From Chiridota heheva (Eukaryota; Echinodermata; Holothuroidea; Apodida; Chiridotidae), in assembly GCA_020152595.1 (NCBI GenBank), contig JAIGNY010004521.1, positions 208,501 through 272,500 of the forward strand: DNA of 64,000 nt. The letters are read 5' to 3'. This document shows, piece after piece, positions 32,291 to 45,884 of the stretch. The translations under genes and the position numbers were made by a program. The notes beneath the pieces are model-generated. The model did not search any database and had not been told where the DNA came from. It saw nothing but the letters and a program-made list of their open reading frames with translations. Every line of letters begins with the position of its first letter. Within the stretch, counting starts at the first letter, position 1.

Positions 32291-35200
32291 GGCTTTATTA
32301 AAAGGAACTTTGTGAAGGAGGCAGTCTTTGCAGTTTTGGTAAGTTTGATACAAAGGTGAATGCTACTACCAGACCCAGCTGAAATTTGGAACTTGTTACT
32401 TATTATTCCATATCGTCTTTGATATTTTACGTTGGAACTTTGTCACTTTAATTTTACGGTAGTTTGCTCTAATCTCTGAATAGCACGGAAGTAATGATGC
32501 ATTAAACTGTTGCACCGTAGATTCAAAACAAAAGCTTGATAAATATTAATGGGGGGATGCTATTACAGCTATTTTATGAAAGAACAAGCTTCAATGATAT
32601 CAGAACCATGGGGACTAGGGGTCACTTCCCCTTTGACCTCCTGCCCTAGATGAAGAGGGACAGGAGGTGCCCTTCTGAAAGTTGGGGGAGGACGGGACAG
32701 GAGGTTCCTTTTTGAAAGTTGAGGTTGGACCAGGGCAGGAAGTGCACTTTTGAAAGTTGTATGAAATTATTCTAGGTCATTCTTGAAGCTTGAAAACAAA
32801 ATAGAAATCCACTCACTCACAAATTCTATAGTACATAAAAGTTGTAACATACAATTATTATTTACTTGACACAAATAAAGCATTGCATTTACCAGGGGTC
32901 CTAATTCCGAGGGCCGTAATTGGAGGGGCATGCCCCCCCCCCCCTCCATAATTTTCTTAAGCTGCTAAGCAGTGGTTTAAAAAAGTAGGCCATTAACTTA
33001 TTTGCCTGATGGGCAATTGCCAATAGCCAATATTGGTCATGGCTCCCCAATCTCAATCCCATAGTCCGGCAGGATTTGCCTACCCAAAGTGGGGGGAAAG
33101 TCAAAAGTAGGAGGGGCAAGAGAGGGGGTCAGAAAATCATGCTAAGATACAAAACATCACCATATTAAATTATACATTTGGAAAAAAAGTGGGGGCGGGG
33201 GTACTTTCCACAAATCCCGCTTTTACACAAACCATAGGCCTACGGTAGGAACCGCAGTCCAGAGGGAACCCCTCGCCGCACATTTTCGAAAACTGACATA
33301 AATGCCATTTTTGAATATAGAAAGTGCCCCTGATCAAGTACTGTCAAAGAAGTCCTATACCTATAGGCAGCATCTTCCTGCCATTGGTGGCAGTAAGAGG
33401 TGTTAGTTGGAGGGGCAAAACATAAACACCCTTTTATTATACAGTGTACATGCAATTCAAGCTTGTTGGTGTTTTTTATTACAAAACACAAAACAATGAT
33501 TAGCAAATCAACTTGAAGGTTGTTGAAATTTGGGGAAGTCGAGAGTGGCAGTGTGGGCATGGACCTTACAGGGCGACGAGAGCGACCTAGTTGTGGATTA
33601 CGCATTTCCGACTGTGTTGGAAAACTACCTTGCGTGTCCCCTTGCCCCCAACAACCCTGCCATTTTATTGGACTAGACTTTTCGATTTTCGTCTATAATT
33701 ATGTTTCACTTATTTCAAAGTTGATGCGCGTTTAACAAAGTTTAAAGGAAATGGGCAGACATTGTTTTAGTACTTTCCTGTCATTTCCATCATTGTGATT
33801 GGATGTCACAAAAATGTGGGTGTATGCAAAAATTACCTGTTTGCGTCTCACTGACAACTTACAATATACGTCCATTTAAATTGCGGATCAGTGGCATATC
33901 AAACTTGACCAGCCTGCCACCAAGAGGCGGAAAATTCAAGGTGGTCTAGTGTTTATGCAGAAAAGTGGCTAACACGACTTATAATCAGATCATTGCACCC
34001 TGCCTACAAACCAATTTACGGAATACACCATATTAAATATCTTAACCAGTGGAGTATCCTGCTGGGGAAGCCAGTGGGGCAAACTTCATTGTGCATGGTC
34101 TAAGGGTTATGCAGAATTACTGAAATGACAGAAATTAAGCTGGCAAAACATTCAAGATTTACAGTCCAAGCCTGAGGAATTTTGATCTGATAGTTGTTTT
34201 TTGTCGTTGTTGGTTTTGATTGCGGAATTCGCCTGTGATCGAAGTTGAAATCGAACATGTCAAATCGTGACTGGCCCCTAAGCTGCAAAGAAGCTGATTA
34301 AATACGTGCTGTTTCATGTAAATATAAGCGTTTTCATCAGCATATTTACTAAGCATGTGACAGAAGACATCCCTACAGTGGTGCATTCAGTGGGGGAACT
34401 TTTTGATCGAATACCCCACCGTGGGGATGGGGAGGAGCCCAGATATTTGCCACCCCCAAAATGCACGACCTAAATAAATCAGCAAGGGAAAAACAGTGTT
34501 TCAAATTGAAATCGAACATTTCTAGTCGTACCTGGCCACTCTGGAAAGTGTTGAGTCCCCTAATGGAAAGTACAGATATAGCTATGCCCCTGAGAGGAAG
34601 GAGAAACCTTTTATTCAGTGAGTTTCGTACGAATATTATAAAGATAATGTGCTGATTATAAACTAATACCGTAAACGTCAGGTGATGTAAGTGTATTACT
34701 TTAAATGGGCACTAGATCGAAAGTGAGCGAACAATATTTTAGAGATTAAAATAATCAGGACAATTTCTCCCCACGTGGAGAGCTACAAAAGTCCTCTAAT
34801 ATCAATGTTTATACCAAGTAGTTATCTAAGATTCATCAACATTAACATTTTATCACTCAAGGAGGTAAAACATGTCAACGAATATTTAAAAAGTTAAGCA
34901 AAAAGACGCCCTCACTTTCTGGTCTTGTCCTCCATTAATGTATGAAGTAGTGCGGCAAGTTGGAAAAAAGTAAAGTCAAACTGTAATCAAGACAAAAAAT
35001 GAAAGGGATCCCCCACTGGCAGAAGCTCTTGGGATGGGTCAAGTGTCCTGAATTGCACAACACCACATCCTTCCTGTCAGTTTCACGTAACTTCTATACG
35101 TATGTACAATATTACATGGTCACGAACGTCATCAGAAAATGATTTTGGTAATTTCTTTTGATTCTCCATCAACATCTTTGAGAAAAGTCTATTGATTTGA

Positions 35201-35814
35201 GAAAAACAACATTTTTTGCAGCCAAATAAGTTTCTTGCAACCAAACAAATCTCCAAAGAAAACCTCAAAGTCCCAATTATCCGTTCGAGTCAGAGAAGAT
35301 AATTTCATGGCCAAAGGAGTATGAACAGCCAAATTGAGAAAGGAAAAAATGATCAGTTTAAGCCAAATAACATTTTTTGCCGCCAAATAAGTCTTAAAAA
35401 GCTCTTTTTTATTTGGCTTTGAAAAGCAAATATACCAACCTGCCAACCCTGAATTGAAGAAACAATACCTAATAGATATCAAAACAAACTGAAAGTATTT
35501 AATAGGATGTCTCCTACTCCCGCTTAAAGTATTCTTGGCTTAACCCCCCCCCTCCCCTCCCCCTTGCGTTTTGCAAACACATTTTTGACAATTTTCTGGC
35601 AATAATTGCACATGTTTTTGTGTTAAAGTTTATCCTCCAAGCTGGATAAGGTACTGATCCCTCGCACCCAACCCTGAGCGATTTTCTTATAACTGCCTAA
35701 GTTATAGAATTGTCGGTATGGTTACAGCATTGATTTAGTTGTACTGTGAGCTGTAAGCCATCAAATAGAGCCCTTTACAAATTTCCTTTAAATAAAGGCG
35801 ACATCTTACAGTAG
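32291..35814. other. interior of the 4.1-kb element; no gene seen
   Basis: There are short open frames only. A purine-rich repeat (GAGGACGGGACAGGAGGT...) lies at 32650-32760, and a direct repeat around CAAATAACATTTTTTGCNGCCAAATAAGT at 35205-35235 and 35365-35395. Confidence 0.55.
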
Positions 35815-36101
35815 TTACAAATTCGAGGCACTGGGTTTGTTCTTTATATAGTCCATTTTCAACTTATTTCCTCCCCAAAAATCCACATGGCTACTGTATT
35901 TTAGCCCTGGAATAAGCGCCTACAGGTGTCCACAATCTTCACCAAAACTATGATACTATTGTACTGCTTCCAAATATTTAAGCTTTCAAAGCGGTAACGT
36001 TGGAATTATCTGTTACAAAATTATACTACAGCCGCCTTTGAATGCTTAACATTTTGACCAACATTAGGCTTTTGAAAGCTTAACCATTATTCGGATTGGG
36101 T
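35815..36101 (+). repeat. right terminal inverted repeat
   Basis: Reverse complement of 31993-32290; the same orientation as the partial copy at 30211-30311. Confidence 0.88.
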
Positions 36102-36422
36102 GCTGATCCGGCAATCCTATTTACTATAATTCTACGTAACTTCTCATTAAAAAGAGAACAAAATTCAGACCAGCACAGCCTTTAAATTTTAAAAATATAT
36201 TTTTCCTGTTGTGGATGATGAGATTATATTTCGTGGTATATGCTTTATTCAGTTGTAACATTGAAATCATTTTTGATTTTATTCAAGCACTACTTTGGAC
36301 TTATTATGACATTAGATGTTTTAGTAATCATAAAACCTAATCATTAAATATTTTGGTACTTTTCCTTAAGTTTCCACCATTGTCTCTGAATCTGTTTATT
36401 CTGTTAATTTCCTCTCTTGCAG

Positions 36423-36562
36423 GTGATAATGTTAGACTAGCATGGAAACCCACTCCTTGTGTTGAAAAAACTCTTGCACGTCAATACGTTGGCACCGTCC
36501 ATAAGTTTGGAGTGTCGTCAACAGTTCTGAGCCATCATATCTTGCGCAGGATCTTGATTTAA
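36423..36562 (+). CDS. TIR-domain protein, candidate C-terminal exon (alternative last exon)
   Basis: A strong 3' splice site (TTAATTTCCTCTCTTGCAG) precedes it. In phase 1 it makes a Gly codon with the preceding exon and continues for 45 residues (DNVRLAWKPTPCVEKTLARQ, then YVGTVHKFGVSSTVLSHH) to TAA at 36560-36562. I do not recognise the sequence as a known domain. Frame, splice site and position on the same strand as the TIR exons support it. The alternative is that it is a decayed internal exon, as no good donor is seen. Confidence 0.55.
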
Positions 36563-37599
36563 AGTTTGACGTGAGGAGTACGGTGTTATGGTGTTATGTT
36601 AGTTACCTCCGCCAACGAAGTTAAACGAAGGTTTTGTTTTCGCCTCTGTTTGTCATCAATAATTGAGGATTGGATTTTGATTAAAGGAATATTCCAATGA
36701 GTTTTTTTGTAAAATTGTATTTGAAAGAGCATACATTTATAGCCATTTTGGTACAACAATCAGGTTGATATCATATTCCGTTCAGGAGAAATGGATTTTT
36801 AAAGATTTCTCAATTGCATTTTAAAGTTTGTACAGTATGATGAATTCATTTGTATTTGATGATGTCATAGAGGCAATTCCATTGCAAATGTTTATGTAAT
36901 TCTTTTAATTGCTTGTTTCTGTTTGATTAGAAACAATTTTCCAAAAGTTATTGAAGTAGGGTATATTTGGGTATGTATATAAATAACAACTTCTGTCAAT
37001 TTAGGGTTTCTGAGGTAGATTGTATTCTGGATGGGGAATGAACAGGGGGCGGAGGTATGCACTCTGCAGAGTGCTATAATTCTAGTTATTGTCAGTTTTC
37101 AATTGTTGTTTCACATATCTGTTAATAATTTTAGCTGGAAAATCCCCTTCATGGAATAAGACTTAGTCTTGGAGTCATTCCTTGTCATGTCTTTCATACA
37201 ACCTCATAAAACTATGCTTTACCACTTCATGACTAGTTCTAGTTGATATTTGTACAAAGTCATTACTCAGTTACCTTAATATACCTTAATTTTGTTTTTC
37301 TTTATTAATATGTAAAACAACTTGCAAATAGTTTCCTCATGGAATTTCTTGGTGATTTATCATCATCATTCTTCTTTGCTTAGTTGTACACAGGCTTTTA
37401 AGCATAATTTGAAAATTTCTTTAATTAATATTTTGTAAGGAAATTCACCTGATAATTGATTGTATCATAGTGGGGAAATGTTTGAAAGGTCTATCACTGT
37501 CTATATATTCACTGCTGTAAATGGTTAACTGTTGGGAGCTTCTCTTAAGATGGTATATGCATGTATGTTACTTTATAGTTTGGTGTGTCATGTCCCAAC
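36563..37599. other. intron/intergenic; element copy 36681-36935
   Basis: No gene. 36681-36935 (TTAAAGGAATATTCCAATG to TTGTTTCTGTTTGATT) is the plus-orientation copy of the element at 18216-18690, and its right terminus is lost. Confidence 0.6.
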
Positions 37600-37745
37600 A
37601 GACCTCTATTAGGGTTTACGTCAAGACGCCCACGGCCATTTTATTAACCAGTCGTGGAGCACTGATTGGAGACCCACCAGGCATCGAACCCGGGACGCTA
37701 GATTGGAAAGTTGAAGCTTTATTGCACTGTCACGGATGTTCCAGT
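37600..37745 (-). mobile_element. tRNA-derived SINE, minus strand
   Basis: On the minus strand GTGACAGTGCAATAAAGC (box A-like) is followed about 35 nt later by GGGTTCGATGCC (box B-like), with TTTCCAATCTAG between them in the anticodon-arm position. The rest has no tRNA fold, so it is a tRNA-derived SINE remnant rather than a tRNA gene. Confidence 0.55.
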
Positions 37746-37839
37746 AGTTTTAGTTAAAACCCTAAAGTATTTCCTGGTTGCAAGTGAACAAATTTCACTG
37801 GTAAATAATATTGCTGCTCTGTGGGAAATCTTTCAAGAA

Positions 37840-38055
37840 AATTATTTTCAATTTCAGTTTTGGACTATATTTTCTCTTTGAATTTTCACAAAGTTTATTT
37901 TTCTGTAAAATTTCCAATCTTCTTTATTTTTCATGAAAATTTCTTCAATTTTGAGGAAACTTTCTTTAATTTTTATGAAACTTCCTTCAATTTTCATGAA
38001 ACTTCCTTCAATTTTTTGGAATTAAAAAAATTGAACAAATTTTTGAATTTTATTC
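37840..38055. repeat. degenerate TTTCTTCAATTTT minisatellite
   Basis: Units of about 20 bp (ATGAAACTTCCTTCAATTTT) repeated about eight times with decay. The same family occurs at 50900-51500 and, inverted, at 54530-54690. Confidence 0.8.
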
Positions 38056-39329
38056 CATAAGTGCGAAATTTATTGAGAATTATTTCAGATATAACAAAGA
38101 AGTGTAATCTAATTAAATTTGTATTATACTCACTTTTGCAGGTGAAATATTAGTATTTAGAATTTTTAGAAATATTTAGAAATATTAGTGTTTGCAACTG
38201 AAATTTTTTTAAGTTAAATTTCCTCTTACATTTTGAATAAGCTTCTTCATATCTTACCACTTGTGCAAAATTGTATTTGAATTTTTATTTTTCATTTTTT
38301 TACTATTGATCGTTTTATGACGATTTTTACTAATTGTGCTGTACATTATTCTTAAGTTGCATTAAATTTTCCTAAAACTTGTGGAATTGGTGAAACGAAC
38401 GACTGGATTGTGGAACAAGTTCTTAGGATGCGCAGGTGTTTGTTCATAAGTGTAAACTGGGCGAGTTGTATTATTCTCACTTTTGCGCTTGAAATAATAT
38501 GCTTTAAATGTACATTTATTTATTTTTCTCTTTTGCTTTGTTTGTAGCTGAAAAAAAAAGTCGCTTTCTGAATAGTTTTTATTTTCCTCTTGTACATTTT
38601 GCATAAACATGTATTTTCTTGCTGATGAAAAAAGCTTGGGTCCAAATGGATTGAGTTCATGTCTTGTACATTTTTTAGTATTTGTATTTTTTTTTTTATG
38701 GTGGTGTTTCATTCGTTTTGTACCTTAATTCCTCTGAATATGTGATGTACATTATTCTTTTAGTTTTGCATTATTATTTTTGTAAAACACTTGTGGAATT
38801 AGAACAAAACAAGTGAGATATGAATAACATAGTGCACTGCAAGATTTGAGAAGTATAGGATGCATATGATATTTATGCAGCGCATAGTGGTGTGGGAATT
38901 TGCATAATTTTGTGTACCCTGTTAAGTTTGCAGTATCCCATAGAGATTGGCTTCCCCTCCCTGTTGTGAAATTTCTGGCTGCCACAAACCTGATTTTTAT
39001 TAGGGGGATCTGCGCACGAAAGCTGTTAGGGACGAGGAGGGAGCAACCTAGGAAAACAGCACTTTCTATGATAATGTCACTTAATAGATCCTCTGAAATG
39101 CTTTCGGAAACATGACCTTCATTGGCCCGAAAACTTTAATCAAAATCACGTGACAATCAATTTGAATTCGAGTGATGAATTTCCATTTAATCTCAGTTAT
39201 AGATCGGGGAAATTTGCTCTAAAACCGAAAAACACATATGTATCGCATGGATACACGATAAAAGATACGACTTTTAAGAATTAATGACATCATTTTATGT
39301 CACAATGTGAGCACTACTACAGGTTCTTT
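38056..39329. other. no gene seen
   Basis: AT-rich intron or intergenic sequence; open frames show no domain. Confidence 0.5.
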
Positions 39330-39677
39330 AGGCAGACTACTCTTATAAATCTAGTGTAAAAAACCTGCTTCATAAATTAGATTGGCCCCTGCTTAAAACA
39401 AGAAGATACAACACCCGGCTACATATGCTATATAAAATCAATAACAATCTTGTCGCCATCAATAAAGATGAACTTATCCCCACCGTCAGAACTAATACAA
39501 GAAATAATCATGACCTTAATTTCCAGGTTCCCTATGCTGAAAAGAATGTATATAAATACTCTTTCTTCCCTCACACTGCCCTAAAGGATTGGAATGCTTT
39601 ACCTTCAGACATTGTACATGCACCAAGTCTTAACTGTTTCAAAGCTAAACTTTCTAACACTTGTATTGCTAACTAGT
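39330..39677 (+). pseudogene. LINE RT C-terminal fragment, a different clade
   Basis: A continuous frame shows the distinctive end of jockey/CR1-like RT proteins: HKLDWPLLKTRRYNTRLHML, YKINNNLVAI, then YKYSFFPHTALKDWNALPSD and PSLNCFKAKL, stop at 39674-39676. Only the last about 115 codons remain. Confidence 0.75.
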
Positions 39678-42600
39678 TTTTTTTAATATTTTTTACCCAT
39701 ACTTTTTACGCTCGGTTGGCGTTCATGTCCTCTTGAAGGATTTTTGCCGACTTAACCGATTCAGATTCACTACTTTTTGCCCAACAGACTACGAAAGATA
39801 ACAAATCATGATAAAATTGACAACCGACTGATACAAAAACTAATGAAAATCACGAAAAAAACAACTTACTAATTCGTGAAGTAAAACCAAATGTTGTTTA
39901 AACTATGACAAAAATAATTTCAAATTCATCTTAGGGCAAAGTACAAACCAAGAGCCTCAGAAAAGTTCTATCACAATTCGATTAGACCCGCTGGACACCA
40001 TGATTACAACGCATGCGCATTGAGTGTGTGTCCGTACAACGGATGTACAACACCAATAGACTATATACAGCGCTCTTGCCTTTCAAGAACAATTGATGCT
40101 ATTGGATGGAGGAGGGGATAAAACGCTCGATTTACAAAATACTCTTAGATTCGATGGTATATCAAGAGAAAGTTTATTTTGTGATTTATAAGAGTATTTT
40201 CATACCCAATTTCGAGATGTGTACTCGTCATATCAGCTTTAGCGTTTGGAAAGCTAGATACCTCCCAGTTTTTTTTAAACTGAAGTTTAGATAGATAAGT
40301 AGACCCCATAAGTATTTTACAGACCTAATTTACCTCATTTGATAATATGAGGCAACATTTATTACAAATTTTGTCACTTTTATTTTTATTCCTACCAGCC
40401 AACAAACTAACACAATTTTCTGAAATTTAGTGAGAAGGCTCTGGGGCTCCAAAACCGTGACAGCTTTCATATTTCGCCTGGAAAATGAGTCGATTATATA
40501 TCTATTACTTGTTTTCATATACATAGCATGGGACTTTAACATGCTCTGTAGTTAGTGGTGTAGCCAGAGGGTGGATGGAAGGGGGGGCCCTTTTCACAGG
40601 AAATTGGAATAATCTTTGTTTATATATATATCGCTTTTCAAAATTGCCTTCAGAATTGGGCTAAATTTGAACACAGTATTGTCTGTATAATCTTTGAATT
40701 TGCTTACATTTGAAGTTGCAGTGATTTATATAATTTACATGACGAAAAAAACAAAACACTTGTGACAATTAGCAAATATGTTTGTGTAGACAATGGTGTA
40801 ATAATAAAGTAACACAATTGGTTTAAGAAGTAAAAGATGTGTGAACCATTTATTATTCTCTATACATATCATTAATACATTTTGCAATGAACAATCACTA
40901 TTACTCACATGTGTCATTACAAGAAGTATAACAACTGATAATATTTTAATGAACTTTTTCTATGTATCCATTTATTCTTAAAATGTAGTAACATACGGTT
41001 AATTGGAGATGAATATACAATACATGTCGATGTTCTGTCTGATTGGTCGAAATATTTAAACAAACACTGACAAGTAAATCAATAAACTACGCGAGTGATT
41101 TACTGGTGACGTAGGCTCTAAAACATTTTTTTGGGACAACATTCCTACTTAAAAATGTATAAATTACTGCAAGTTTAAATTCTTAAAAGTTAAGCAAATT
41201 TAAAGATTATACAGACGATACTGTAACTGTTCAAACAGTTATCACAGATATTTTCTGCGATCAGGCAATAGAAATTGTGAAAGTATATGCCAATATGAAT
41301 TGAGCTTACCTGACAGCAAATATTGTTATACAGTTAAAGGCTTAAATTCATGATGATAAGTACATTTGAAGAAATTAGGCACCAACGTTGATCGTTCAAA
41401 AGGACGTTAACATAAACAAAATGGTGGAAAATAGTAGAAATGACTGGTGTGAACAGTTTACTGCAGAATATTGACGTCCTAATCAACACTTTCTCAACAA
41501 CTATTCAAATGAAAAATGATTAAACTGTTTTTAGTAATTGAATTTTTTCTTCAAACTTTGTTGGGGTGCCAAATTAGGATTACACTATACTGGTTTCCAA
41601 TTTACTCCTTTGCTGCTGGATAATTCAATAGTTTTTGAAGAAAAACAACATTCAACCAAAAATATGACAGTCAGGGACGCCGGAACGATTGAAGGGCAAG
41701 GAGCGGGGGAAGGGAAGGAGGTGGGTTAAGAGGGGGGGGGGGGCAGAATCCCAAAAAGGATCCATGTCCCGCAAAATTTTGAAAAAAGCTAGTACAATAA
41801 CAGACTAGCCCCTCACCCTTCTTCACCCCCTCCTCCCTCGTGCGCCCACACATATACATAGATAGATATATATTATTTCGAATACAAATCCCTTTATTGA
41901 AAAAAATAAAACAAAATATTTCACGTTTATGACTTTACGAAACTGCAGGAATGAAATATTTCTGCCCGGTAGCTTGCAGTCTTGGGACTTGAGAATCTTC
42001 TAAAGCTCATGAAAGGCAAAATATGTAGGGATGATAGGCTATCTATGAGTATTCATAAAAGTTTCTTGAACAAAAAAAGTACATTTATGAAAAGGGCACT
42101 TGTGAATCACTTCGAAAAGGGCAGGAGGCGCGATTACCCCAGGCGTCCCAGATAATGCTTCAAAAATACACCCGAAATGTGTAAAAAGTACGAAACAAAA
42201 GAAAAGGACACGAAAATTGTCTTCTGAAAATCACAGCCAATGGTATTTTACGCATGCGTATTATTTTGAATACAAAACAAAAAACGGCAACAGTGATTTC
42301 ATCAAATCCTCAATGTCTGACTATACGCAGCACATGGCGATATCATACTGCGATCATTCTGCATTATTTATTTCAAATAAATTCAATGTCCCAAATTTCA
42401 ATCACTGAAAATCATTAAACTCTTTCCTACCGTTAAATTGTGATCGAGTCATGATATTAACTGCTCTCTTTCAAAGAATGTTTAGGAAAGATTGAAATAT
42501 ATTAAGTTAACATAGTGAAATTCGTAGCGTTTACTCTTTGTTATGTCACAAAATATTGATAAAATTTGCATAATTTATTATAATAAAGGCTTAAAATATT

Positions 42601-43084
42601 CAAAATGACTTAAAATTATCAATTCTAACAGATTTTTCATATTTCCAATTTCTCGATATTAACGTGCAGGTTTCGTGTATTTTGTCTGGCAGCAGAAGAG
42701 CGCCACACGCTGTAATTAAAATGCCGTGCATTCTGCGGCTATACACCCCGTTCTGTTTTCTTTAATTTGATAGCTAGGCTAGTTTCTCCTCTCATGAAGA
42801 GAGCTTCTATTGTACCTATATCCATAATCTGACTGTTTATTGAAAATCCAAGCTGGCACAATAAATGTAAAGGGCAGACAGAGCATGCTTTCAGGATTGT
42901 CATACAAGCAAACTTCTGACATTTCAAAATATCGACTCACCGTCATAAGAGCAAAAATACTTTTTTCAGTACAGTAGCTTAATTGTGAAGTTGGTGGTGA
43001 AAGAATATCACAAAAGAGTCTATGTTACGTAACTCTGAAACTCTATCACTCTATACAAGGAATATTTCTGGAGAAAGGCTATTT
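39678..43084. other. no gene seen
   Basis: AT-rich, with a G-run at 41731-41744 and C-rich text around 41815-41850. Short open frames have no recognisable domain. Confidence 0.5.
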
Positions 43085-44936
43085 GTGTTCAGTTACGAAA
43101 GGAATTTCGTAACGTCAACCTGAGCATTAACGACATCGCGGACAATCTTGGCCCAAACATCAAACGTGCCCTCTACGACTTCACGATCTTCTACTCCTCC
43201 CATAGCTTTCCTCTTGTCGAAAATAGGCTCCAACTCAGCCTCACCTGGATAGATAACACTGGTGCAACAATAACGGTTTTAAATTCTCCAAAGACAAGAC
43301 AGTCCGCATGCACTTCTGTCATTTCAACAAGCTCCACCCCAACCCGAACCTCGTGCTCAATGGCAATCGCATCCCTAAAGTTGACCACACTAAGTTCCTG
43401 GGTTTAACTCTAGACCCTAAACTCTCCTACAAACAACACATCACCAACCTAAAAAAAAATGCAATAGCTCCCTTAAGTTTCTCCGCCTCCTCTTCAACAC
43501 CAGTTGGGGTGCGAACCGCCATGTTCTCCTTAAAATCTTCAGGCTCACTATTCGTGCCAAGCTCGACTACGGCAATATTATATACTTTGCCGCTCACAAA
43601 TCTTACCTCAACGACATTACACCATCTAAAATGATGCCCTTAGGCTTCATCTGGGTGAGGACCCCACTCCCACCCCACCCTATCACCAGCCGTAATGTTG
43701 AAGCCAACGAACCCCCTTTCTGCTAAGGTGTAGAAAGCTTAGCCTCTTTTATGCTTTTAGAACCTTCACCAACACGCATCAAACCAGACCTCCTCCATCT
43801 CGGCATTAGCCCCGCCACTCTTGGCACCTTCTCCTTGCCCACATTTCCTCCACCTGGGCCTCATCACAAAGCCCAAACCCACCCTAACCTTTTCATCAAC
43901 CTTCACAACCAAATCAACGACCAATTCTCTAGCTACACCTCCATTTATACTGATGGCTCCAAGGAAACGACAAGACAGATGCTGCTGTCGTCATCCAAGA
44001 CATCACCCTCAGTAGCAGCCTTCAAGTTCCCAACTACGCGTCCATCTTCTCGGCCAAGGACAAGGCCATTCTATTCGCCTTCAACTTTATTGAATACTCC
44101 CCGCTCAGCTACTTTGCCATCTTTTCCGACTCCAAGGCTGTCCTTACTTCTTTACTTAATCTTAAATGGGATAATTCCACCTCCTTCGTAAGCTATCCCT
44201 TCCCCCTTTCTCCCCACTCCTTGCAGGAAAAGTATTATTTTCTTCTGGATACCCAGCCATGTTGGCATCCCCGGCAATGACAGAACTGATGCAGCCATTA
44301 AGCTTGCCCTCAACATCCGCCTACGCCCTTTCCCAAAACCTTTTCTGACATCAAACCGCTTATCGCTTCCCTTGTTCGTGACCGCTGACAAACCTCATGG
44401 GGCTCCAAAATTGATAACAATCTCAACGTCATCCAGCCCACAATTCCGATCAAACCCACCATCCACAATCTCTCCCGTGTTGACAACGTCCACATTCTGA
44501 CATTTCTTGCCTTAGAATAGGTCATACCCACCTCCTTATTGGCTCCCCAACCCTCTGTAACAATTGCCATTGCACCCACACAGTCTACCACGTCTTCCTC
44601 TCTTGCCCCTGTACCCTTCCCAGAGCTTCCCTTGTTCCCAACAACTCAATAGCCGAGCTCTTCCAGAAAAATCCTCTGGATAAAATTATCTCCATCCTTC
44701 ATAGTCTTCCCTCTACAACCATATTTGGTCCTCTCCTCCCACCCCTCTTTCTACTTTTGCCACCCCCCCTCCCTTATGCACTTCTCTCTCGATCCCAATA
44801 TTCTAGTGTTTCTCTCAATCTCCCCCTATTTTTCTTTCTTCCTACGTCTGGAATGATCTAACCTCTAAGGCACATTTTGACCCTCGCTGTGTGGTGCCGT
44901 TAAACCCTCATCAAACAAACAATCAAACATCAGTTG
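43085..44936 (+). mobile_element. second copy of the RNase H-bearing LINE, decayed
   Basis: This is the same family as 30318-31990 but starts further 5' in RT. It includes KTVRMHFCHFNKLHPNPN and KVDHTKFLGLTLDPKLSYKQ, then the SIYTDGSKE start of RNase H at about 43935. After this, indels split the frame. DNA similarity continues through the zinc-knuckle region to the CATCAAACAAACAATCAAAC tail. Numerous frameshifts show it is older than the 30-kb copy. Confidence 0.85.
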
Positions 44937-44956
44937 TTTTTTGAACACATCAAAAT

Positions 44957-45240
44957 ATACCTACTGTGGTTAGCGGTTATCATACCTGTCTACAGACCAC
45001 GAGGCCCTGAGTTCAAGCCTGGGTTGGGTAGACACGCCAGTGTACCACAACTGGTTACCAAAGGCCGTGGATATTGACTTGGTTGTCGATGTTATGTCTA
45101 TCCGTACGTCATACCTGTGTTCTCGTCCAGGTCGTATTAAGCGTTTCGTGATAGCATTGTTACTATCATAAGCGAATACGCAGGCGACGACCCCGTCATT
45201 GTAATTGTGTGTTTACTCGTCGTCGTCGTCGTCGCAAACA
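44957..45240 (+). mobile_element. tRNA-derived SINE, plus strand
   Basis: TGTGGTTAGCGGTTATCA (box A-like) at 44964 is followed about 40 nt later by GAGTTCAAGCC (box B-like, 45009-45019). A tRNA-unrelated body then ends in GTCGTCGTCGTCGTCG at about 45218-45234. This is the structure of a SINE with a trinucleotide tail. Confidence 0.65.
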
Positions 45241-45884
45241 CATCAATGGAAGAAGTGTTTCTGATTTTAAAGGGTAGGCCTCATGCATTTCACATAGGTG
45301 GGCCGGCATGATATAAAGCTTGGTTCCCTACTTAATTTTGTGAAGGAAAAGTCACTAGTGCGAGTGTGTCAGTTGAGGATCTCAAAGGTCGGTTGGGATG
45401 ATAAATTGTTAATATGTCCTGAAGATTACATGGTTTAGGCTTCTGAAAACATTTGAATATACACATCAGAAAGCGAAAATGTACTCTTAGATGACAAGGT
45501 AGCCAACGAAAATCAGCAAGTATTGGTGAAATGTGACCAACATGTTTGCGCCTTGTAGCAACCCTAGCCGCTTTGTTCTGCGCTAGCTGTAGACGTTTAA
45601 TTGTGTTTGAGAGATTCCTGCAAAAAGAGAATAGCTGTAATCAAGTCTTGATGTAACAATGTAACAAGGCATTGGATATCTGTTTTGCAAGCCTGAGTGA
45701 ATACAAAACTGGGCAGCATTGCCGATGTTTCGAAGGTGAAAATAGCAGGTAGAGAAGCCATTCACTAGTAATTTTCATTACACTTTTTACAGCTTACAAA
45801 TTCAGGTAGGTATGTCGAACCACTCAACCAAACTTATGAAATCAGAACTTGTAAACTATGTCAGAAAAAAATATTTGTTTTTTT
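45241..45884. other. no gene seen
   Basis: No feature I can support. Confidence 0.5.

Larger units (their letters stand above)
31993..36101. mobile_element. 4.1-kb element with ~290-bp terminal inverted repeats
   Basis: Left end ACCCAATCCGAA..., right end ...TTCGGATTGGGT. The inverted arms 31993-32290 and 35815-36101 match over their length (landmarks GGGTTTGTTCTTTATATAG, CAGCCGC, CCAACATTAG). The interior (32291-35814) holds only short open frames with no transposase motif that I recognise, plus C-runs near 32930. It is therefore a non-autonomous DNA-transposon-like element. I could not define a clear target duplication. Confidence 0.8.

Noticed and set aside
37670..37735. tRNA gene (GIEPGT-like text on the plus strand, box B on the minus)
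   Set aside because: Box A and B are present, but no full cloverleaf; a SINE remnant fits better.
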